Shown: positions 59,420 through 64,000 of the stretch, piece after piece
Numbering within the stretch: position 1 is the stretch's first letter
How the letters are laid out: the number at the start of each line of letters is the position of its first letter
Source of the DNA: Polaromonas sp.
GTDB lineage: Bacteria; Pseudomonadota; Gammaproteobacteria; Burkholderiales; Burkholderiaceae_C
NCBI RefSeq assembly: GCF_029945895.1
Contig: NZ_JAQSDL010000120.1
Location: 42,215-106,214, forward strand
Length of the DNA: 64,000 nt
Direction: 5' to 3'
Program-made: the position numbers and the translations under genes
Notes under the pieces: model-generated
The model's database searches: none
What the model saw: only the letters and a program-made list of their open reading frames with translations
Told to the model about the DNA's origin: nothing

Positions 59420-59832
59420 GTGCTGCGGCTCCGCCTGCCATGGCCGCCAACCTGCAAACATTTCTGGCTTTCGATTTTGGCGTCAAACGCACCGGTGTTG
59501 CCACCGGCAACCGGCTGACCCGCACGGCGACACCGCAAGGCAGCATCGCCGCCGAGGGCGACGCCCGTTTCGCGGCGATCGCCCTGAAGATCCGGGAGTG
59601 GCAACCCGACGCCCTGGTGGTCGGCATTCCTTTTCATCCCGACGGCGCCAGCCATGACAACACCAACCGGGCCCGGAAATTTGCCCGCCAGTTGCGCGGA
59701 CGTTTCGGCCTGCAGGTGTTCGAGGTCGACGAGCGTTACAGCACCACCGAAGCACTGTCTCAGGGGGCGACTGACGCGGACGCGGCATCTGCCTGCATAA
59801 TTCTCGAGCAGTTTTTAAGGAGCTTTTCATGA
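59416..59832 (+). CDS. ruvX: Putative pre-16S rRNA nuclease RuvX (YqgF)
   Basis: An RNase H-fold nuclease implicated in 16S rRNA 5'-end maturation. The first catalytic Asp is in LAFDFGVKRTGVATGN. Conserved VVGIPFHPDG and VDERYSTTEA (second acidic) follow, and the third Asp is in GATDADAASACIILEQFL. The length is 138 residues. ATG 59416 overlaps the yqgE stop, and its stop overlaps the pyrR ATG, so translation of all three is coupled. Confidence 0.93.
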   Translation: MSAAAPPAMAANLQTFLAFDFGVKRTGVATGNRLTRTATPQGSIAAEGDARFAAIALKIREWQPDALVVGIPFHPDGASHDNTNRARKFARQLRGRFGLQVFEVDERYSTTEALSQGATDADAASACIILEQFLRSFS

Positions 59833-60341
59833 CCAGCCTGACCCTGGACGCCGAGGCGTTGTACCGCGAAGTCCTGCGCGGCATGCAGCTGCTGCTGGCA
59901 AGCTATGACCGCCCGCCGCGGCTGGTGGGCGTGGCTTCAGGCGGCGTCTGGCTGGCCGAGCGCCTGCGCACCGATCTGGCGCTTGCTGACGACATTGGTA
60001 CGCTGTCCTCCGCGATGCACCGTGACGATTTCTCCCAGCGCGGACTGTCGGCCAGCGGTCAGACCGTGCTGCCTTTTGATGTCAACGGCGCCCACCTCAT
60101 CGTGCTCGATGACGTGCTCTACACCGGGCGCACCATTCGCGCCATTCTCAATGAATTGTTTGATTACGGGCGGCCGGCCAGCGTCAAGCTGGTGGTGCTG
60201 GTGGATCGGGGTGACCGGGAGCTGCCGATACAGGCCGACTTTGCGGCGGCCCGGGTGGCCCTGCCTGCGTCGCAGTCGCTGGCCCTGGCGCGCAGTGACG
60301 ATGGCCGGTTCAGCTTTCAGGTGCAGGGGGCGACGGCATGA
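59829..60341 (+). CDS. pyrR: PyrR: pyrimidine operon regulator/uracil phosphoribosyltransferase
   Basis: A type I phosphoribosyltransferase. The PRPP-binding loop is [21 protein letters not shown], and the protein has the length (170 residues) and C-terminal [14 protein letters not shown] typical of PyrR. In Gram-positives PyrR binds pyr mRNA; in proteobacteria it is fused to regulation and to uracil salvage in ways less well defined. No anti-terminator/PyrR-binding hairpin is evident in the 58-base pyrR-pyrB gap. It precedes pyrB in the cluster. Confidence 0.93.
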   Translation: MTSLTLDAEALYREVLRGMQLLLASYDRPPRLVGVASGGVWLAERLRTDLALADDIGTLSSAMHRDDFSQRGLSASGQTVLPFDVNGAHLIVLDDVLYTGRTIRAILNELFDYGRPASVKLVVLVDRGDRELPIQADFAAARVALPASQSLALARSDDGRFSFQVQGATA

Positions 60342-60399
60342 CCGCCTGCACCAGCGGTTGTTCCGCCTGCATTTCTGCCGTCCTGCGAAAGGTCTGATC

Positions 60400-61362
60400 G
60401 TGTTGTACCGACGAAACCCGCAACTCAACAAGAACGGTGAGCTGATTCACCTGCTGTCCATTGAAGGGCTGCCCAAAGCCACGCTGACCCACATCCTCGA
60501 TACCGCTGCCAGCTTTGTCAGTGTCAGCGATCGCGAGGTCAAAAAGGTCCCGCTGCTGCGCGGCAAGAGTGTCTTCAACCTCTTCTTCGAGAACTCCACC
60601 CGCACCCGCACGACCTTCGAGATAGCGGCAACGCGGCTGTCGGCTGATGTGATCAACCTCGATATTGCGCGCTCGTCGGCCTCCAAGGGCGAGTCGCTGC
60701 TCGATACGATCTCCAACCTGAGCGCGATGGCGGCCGACCTGTTTGTGGTGCGCCACAGCGAATCGGGCGCACCTTACCTGATCGCGCAACACGTCGCACC
60801 GCATGTGCATGTGATCAACGCTGGCGACGGCCGCCATGCCCACCCCACCCAGGGGCTGCTGGACATGTACACCATCCGCCACTACAAGAAGGACTTCAGC
60901 AACCTCACCGTGGCGATTGTCGGCGACGTGCTGCATTCGCGCGTGGCCCGCTCCGACATCCATGCGCTGACCACGCTGGGTTGTCCCGAGGTGAGGGTGG
61001 TGGGCCCGAAAACGCTGGTGCCTGCCGACATGGCGCAAATGGGTGTGCGCGTGTGCCACACCCTCGAAGAGGGCATCAAGGGAGCCGACGTGATCATCAT
61101 GCTCAGGTTGCAGAATGAACGCATGTCCGGTGCCCTGTTGCCCAGCAGCCATGAATTCTTCAAGAGCTTCGGTCTGACCAATGACAAGCTCAAGCTTGCC
61201 AGGCCCGACGCGATCGTCATGCACCCCGGTCCGATCAACCGCGGTGTCGAAATCGACTCCGCCGTGGTTGATGGCGCACAAAGCGTGATCCTGCCCCAGG
61301 TGACCTTTGGCATCGCCGTGCGTATGGCCGTCATGAGCATTGTTGCCGGGAACGAAGCATGA
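60400..61362 (+). CDS. pyrB: Aspartate carbamoyltransferase catalytic chain
   Basis: PyrB condenses carbamoyl phosphate and aspartate, the committed pyrimidine step. The carbamoyl-phosphate loop is [19 protein letters not shown]. Further motifs are [34 protein letters not shown] and the aspartate-domain [12 protein letters not shown] 60400 is chosen as the start: AAAGG lies eight bases upstream and the product [20 protein letters not shown] matches homologues; the frame is open further upstream. It has the pseudomonad-type N-terminal extension used to bind the PyrC' partner. No pyrI regulatory chain is present. Confidence 0.96.
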   Translation: MLYRRNPQLNKNGELIHLLSIEGLPKATLTHILDTAASFVSVSDREVKKVPLLRGKSVFNLFFENSTRTRTTFEIAATRLSADVINLDIARSSASKGESLLDTISNLSAMAADLFVVRHSESGAPYLIAQHVAPHVHVINAGDGRHAHPTQGLLDMYTIRHYKKDFSNLTVAIVGDVLHSRVARSDIHALTTLGCPEVRVVGPKTLVPADMAQMGVRVCHTLEEGIKGADVIIMLRLQNERMSGALLPSSHEFFKSFGLTNDKLKLARPDAIVMHPGPINRGVEIDSAVVDGAQSVILPQVTFGIAVRMAVMSIVAGNEA

Positions 61363-61368
61363 TTAAAA

Positions 61369-61461
61369 GCCCCCACGCTTGTCGCTTCGCGTACTGCGCT
61401 GCCCCCCAAGGGGGCGCTGCGCCTGCGGCCCGGCTGAGCCGGTTCCGCGGCCCCTGCTGGG
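61369..61461 (+). repeat. Dispersed repeat family 1, copy R4 (pyrB-pyrC' gap)
   Basis: Starts AGCCCCCACGCTTGTCGC, contains TGCGCTGCCCCCCAAGGGGG and GCGCTGCGCCTGCGGCC, and ends TTCCGCGGCCCCTGCTGGG. It follows the pyrB stop codon by only six bases and separates pyrB from pyrC' in what is otherwise a tight cluster. Confidence 0.83.
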
Positions 61462-61510
61462 CGGAAAGATTCCCCCGGGCTTGTTATGTCGTGCGCTGCG
61501 GAGAGGCCAT

Positions 61511-62803
61511 ATGAAGATACTCATCAAAAACGGCCGGGTCATTGATCCGGCCTCGGGCCATGATGCGGTGGGGGATGTGGCGATCGCCGCGGGGCGCATC
61601 GTCTCGCTCCACGGTGCGCTGACCGACTTCGCTCCGAATCGGACCATTGATGCGAGCGGTTGTATCGTGGCGCCGGGCCTGATCGATTTGTCGGCGCGCC
61701 TGCGCGAACCGGGCTACGAGCACGAGGGCATGCTCGAGAGCGAACTGGCAGCGGCCGTCGCCGGCGGCGTCACCAGCCTGGTCTGCCCGCCCGACACTGA
61801 TCCGGTGCTCGACGAGCCCGGCCTGGTCGAGATGCTCAAGTTCCGTGCGGAGAAGCTGCACCAGTCGCGTGTGTTTCCGCTGGGCGCGCTCACGCGGGCC
61901 CTGCAGGGGCAGGCATTGACTGAAATGGTCGAGCTGACAGAGGCCGGCTGTGTCGGTTTCAGCCAGGCCGAGGTGCCTCTGGCCAACACCCAGGTGCTGC
62001 TGCGCGCCCTGCAATACGCCGCCAGTTTTGGCTACACCGTCTGGCTGCGCCCACAGGACAGCTGGCTGGGGGGAGGCGTGGCCGCTAGCGGTGCGCTGGC
62101 GACCCGGCTGGGCCTGAGCGGTGTGCCGGTGGCGGCCGAGACCATTGCGCTGCACACGCTGTTCGAGCTGATGCGAGCCACCGGCGCGCGGGTGCATGTC
62201 TGCCGCATCAGCAGCGCGGCCGGCGTGGCCTTGCTGGCCAGGGCCAAGGCCGACGGTCTGGCTGTGACGGCGGACGTCAGCATCAACAGCCTGCACCTGA
62301 CGGACACTGATATTGGCTATTTCGACAGCCGCATGCGCCTGAATCCCCCGTTGCGCCAGCAGCGTGACCGGGATGCGCTGCGCCAGGGGCTGCTCGATGG
62401 CACCATCGACGCGCTGGTGTCGGACCACACACCGGTCGAGGCCGATGCGAAGACCCTGCCTTTTGCCGAGGCCGAGCCGGGCGCCACCGGGCTGGAGCTG
62501 TTGCTGGGCCTGGCCTGCAAATGGGGCACGGACAGCGGTGGGGGCCTGTCCCGCGCGCTGGCTGTGCTCACCAGTGAGCCGGCCCGCGTCCTGGGCGGCG
62601 CTCTGGGGACATTTCAGGCCAGCGCCGGGCAACTGGTCAAGGGCGGCGTGGCCGACATCTGTGTGTTCAACGCGCAGGCCGAATGGACAGTGCAGCCCGA
62701 CACCTTGCGCAGCCAGGGCAAACACACGCCGTTTTCCGGCTACCAGTTGCCGGCCCGCGTATGCTGGACGCTGGTAGGCGGGCAAGTCGCGTACGAGGCC
62801 TGA
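61511..62803 (+). CDS. pyrX: Inactive dihydroorotase homologue PyrC' (ATCase partner)
   Basis: An amidohydrolase-fold protein of 430 residues. The zinc motif that should read DxHxHLREPG reads DLSARLREPGYEH (residues ~58-70), with both His replaced (Ser and Arg). The later SDHAPH motif is SDHTPVEAD. It therefore lacks the metal ligands for catalysis. In pseudomonads such a protein, encoded after pyrB, is needed to assemble active dodecameric ATCase; the same role is inferred here. A functional pyrC must exist elsewhere. ATG 61511 follows GGAGAGG. Fourteen bases upstream is repeat R4. Confidence 0.9.
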   Translation: MKILIKNGRVIDPASGHDAVGDVAIAAGRIVSLHGALTDFAPNRTIDASGCIVAPGLIDLSARLREPGYEHEGMLESELAAAVAGGVTSLVCPPDTDPVLDEPGLVEMLKFRAEKLHQSRVFPLGALTRALQGQALTEMVELTEAGCVGFSQAEVPLANTQVLLRALQYAASFGYTVWLRPQDSWLGGGVAASGALATRLGLSGVPVAAETIALHTLFELMRATGARVHVCRISSAAGVALLARAKADGLAVTADVSINSLHLTDTDIGYFDSRMRLNPPLRQQRDRDALRQGLLDGTIDALVSDHTPVEADAKTLPFAEAEPGATGLELLLGLACKWGTDSGGGLSRALAVLTSEPARVLGGALGTFQASAGQLVKGGVADICVFNAQAEWTVQPDTLRSQGKHTPFSGYQLPARVCWTLVGGQVAYEA

Positions 62804-62808
62804 AAGGC

Positions 62809-63543
62809 ATGCAAGCCGTCTGGCGCCTGTTGCGCGCCCTGGCGCATATTGCGGTCGGTATGTGGACCATCCTGACGCTGTTTCCCCGGCTCGGGCAGCC
62901 GGCGAAAGAAGCGCGGGTCCAGGTCTGGGCCATGGCCATGTTGAAGATAGTCGGCATCGAGCTGCTGGTCAGGGGATCTCCCGTGGCAGAGGGGCCGGCC
63001 CTGCTGGTGGCCAACCACCTTTCCTGGCTGGATATCGTGGTGCTGCATGCATCGCGTTACTGCCGTTTTGTTTCCAAGTCGGATATCAGGCACTGGCCAC
63101 TGGTCGGCACGCTCGCTGGCGGTGCTGGCACCCTGTACATAGAGCGCGAGTCCAGGCGCGATGCCCACCGCGTGGTGCACCACATGACCCGGCAGCTCCA
63201 GCTCGGGGACGTGCTTGCCGTGTTCCCCGAGGGAACGACGGGCGACGGCACCCGCCTCAAGCCCTTTCACGCCAACCTGCTGCAGGCAGCAATTTCGGCG
63301 AACGCACCGGTGCAGCCCGTGGCCCTGCGCTTTGTGGATGCCGATACGGGGCAGACCTGTTTTGCGCCGCGTTACATCGACGATGATTCGATTTTCGTGT
63401 CGATCTGGGAAACCCTGAGCGTGCGGCATCTTCGCGCCGAGGTCACTTTCGGGAACCCCCAGCCCTGCGATGGCCGGGACCGGCGCACCTGGGCAGTGGA
63501 TCTGCAGCGGGAAGTGGAGCGCCTGCTGCGCGCGGGCGTTTAA
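62809..63543 (+). CDS. plsC: Lysophospholipid/1-acylglycerol-3-phosphate acyltransferase (PlsC family)
   Basis: A membrane-associated acyltransferase that transfers fatty acyl groups to lysophosphatidate or a related lysolipid. The catalytic HX4D motif is NHLSWLDIVV (near residue 73) and the phosphate-binding motif is FPEGTTGDGTRLKPF. An N-terminal hydrophobic segment (ALAHIAVGMWTILTLF) anchors the protein. It begins six bases after pyrC' with GAGG/AAAGG upstream, so it is co-transcribed. The precise lyso-acceptor is not determined. The end overlaps the convergent ABC gene by 4 bases. Confidence 0.9.
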   Translation: MQAVWRLLRALAHIAVGMWTILTLFPRLGQPAKEARVQVWAMAMLKIVGIELLVRGSPVAEGPALLVANHLSWLDIVVLHASRYCRFVSKSDIRHWPLVGTLAGGAGTLYIERESRRDAHRVVHHMTRQLQLGDVLAVFPEGTTGDGTRLKPFHANLLQAAISANAPVQPVALRFVDADTGQTCFAPRYIDDDSIFVSIWETLSVRHLRAEVTFGNPQPCDGRDRRTWAVDLQREVERLLRAGV

Positions 63544-64000
63544 GGTTCCTGGGCGGCGACGGGCGCGTGGTCGTCGCGCTGGAACGTCACCACGTGGTCG
63601 ACCTCGGCGCGAATGCCAATCCATTCGCCGAGGGCATGGTCGTGGTGTGAGGGCACATGTGCCATCACGGTTTCGCCACTTTGCAGCTGCAGTGTGTAGA
63701 GAAACTCGGAACCGCGAAAAGCCTTGCGCAGGATTTTCGCCTTCACCGGGGCTGCATCGTCATGGACGATGTCGTCGGCGCGCAGCAACACGTCGCAGAT
63801 GCCGTCGGGGTAGGCACTCGGCAGGGGACACTCCAGCACATCGCTGAGGTCTCCCAGTGCCGTGTGCAGCACCACGTTGTGGTCCTGCTGTGTCAATTGG
63901 GCGCGGGTGAATACGCCGTGGCCGATGAACTCGGCCACAAAACGCGTCGCGGGCCGGTGGTACAGCTCGTAGGCCTCATCCCACTGGTGCAGGTGCCCCT
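63540..64000 (-). CDS. ABC transporter ATP-binding protein, C-terminal part with TOBE domain (5' end outside window)
   Basis: The frame is open to the window edge and starts beyond it. Visible is the end of the nucleotide-binding domain (GHLHQWDEAYELYHRPATRF), typical of CUT1/PotA/FbpC-type ATPases, followed by VAEFIGHGVFT and a TOBE-type beta domain (FRGSEFLYTLQLQSGETVM) ending APVAAQEP. This arrangement fits an importer ATPase of the iron(III)/spermidine/putrescine group; substrate cannot be told. About two thirds of the gene is missing, including Walker and signature motifs. Confidence 0.85.
   Translation of the reverse strand, partial: GHLHQWDEAYELYHRPATRFVAEFIGHGVFTRAQLTQQDHNVVLHTALGDLSDVLECPLPSAYPDGICDVLLRADDIVHDDAAPVKAKILRKAFRGSEFLYTLQLQSGETVMAHVPSHHDHALGEWIGIRAEVDHVVTFQRDDHAPVAAQEP

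Overview
The window is a GC-rich, gene-dense chromosomal segment of a beta-proteobacterium, most likely a Comamonadaceae member (Burkholderiales, Polaromonas/Rhodoferax-like). This rests on gene order I recognise (nrdAB next to a histone H1-like gene; ypjD-pilS-pilR-ampD divergent from ffh; hemL/thiD/rubredoxin/pilGHIJ-pilL; dusB-fis-purH; yqgE-ruvX-pyrR-pyrB-pyrC') and on two dispersed intergenic repeat families typical of this group. No plasmid, prophage or CRISPR signal is present. The only mobile element is a group II intron.

Layout. 1-4155 (+): end of accC, prmA (carrying an in-frame repeat insertion), a zinc-ribbon/DUF3426 membrane protein and a PfkB kinase. 4302-9451 (-): histone H1-like protein, nrdB and nrdA, with two NrdR-type boxes upstream. 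9666-14451 (-): ampD, pilR, pilS, a PP0621-like small protein and ypjD in one overlapping operon. 14439-17236 (-): a ~2.8-kb group II intron with an RT/maturase-HNH protein, inserted between ypjD and the divergent ffh. 18776-25921 (-): opgGH downstream of a glrK-qseG-glrR envelope-sensing operon; the gap between glrR and opgG holds a textbook sigma-54 promoter and a TGTC-N10-GACA palindrome. 25958-28005 (-): miaB, a secreted unknown and tRNA-Met(CAU). 28070-31531: a crotonase divergent from paaG-paaI-paaK (phenylacetate catabolism) across a perfect TetR-type operator palindrome. 31632-42726: mostly housekeeping single genes (M61 peptidase, dsbC, ubiH, MOSC protein, degenerate GGDEF protein, ychF, S4/pseudouridine-synthase-like protein, YqaA-like protein, dusB). 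42723-46976: fis, purH, hemL, thiD. 47060-57174 (+): rubredoxin and the Pil-Chp chemosensory operon pilG-H-I-J-L. 57233-64000: phrB, yqgE-ruvX-pyrR-pyrB-pyrC'-plsC, and the C-terminal end of an ABC transporter ATPase.

Functional threads: type IV pilus control is encoded twice (PilSR for transcription, Pil-Chp for motility). The cell envelope is represented by OpgGH, GlrKR, AmpD, DsbC and PlsC. Nucleotide metabolism is represented by NrdAB, PurH, PyrR and PyrB with a catalytically dead dihydroorotase partner. The points most worth follow-up are the predicted GlrR/sigma-54 control of opgGH, the 3'-end hairpin repeat family with compensatory stem changes, the mobile repeat that became coding sequence inside prmA, the group II intron at the head of the ypjD-pilSR operon, and a pseudouridine-synthase relative whose catalytic Asp is Ala.
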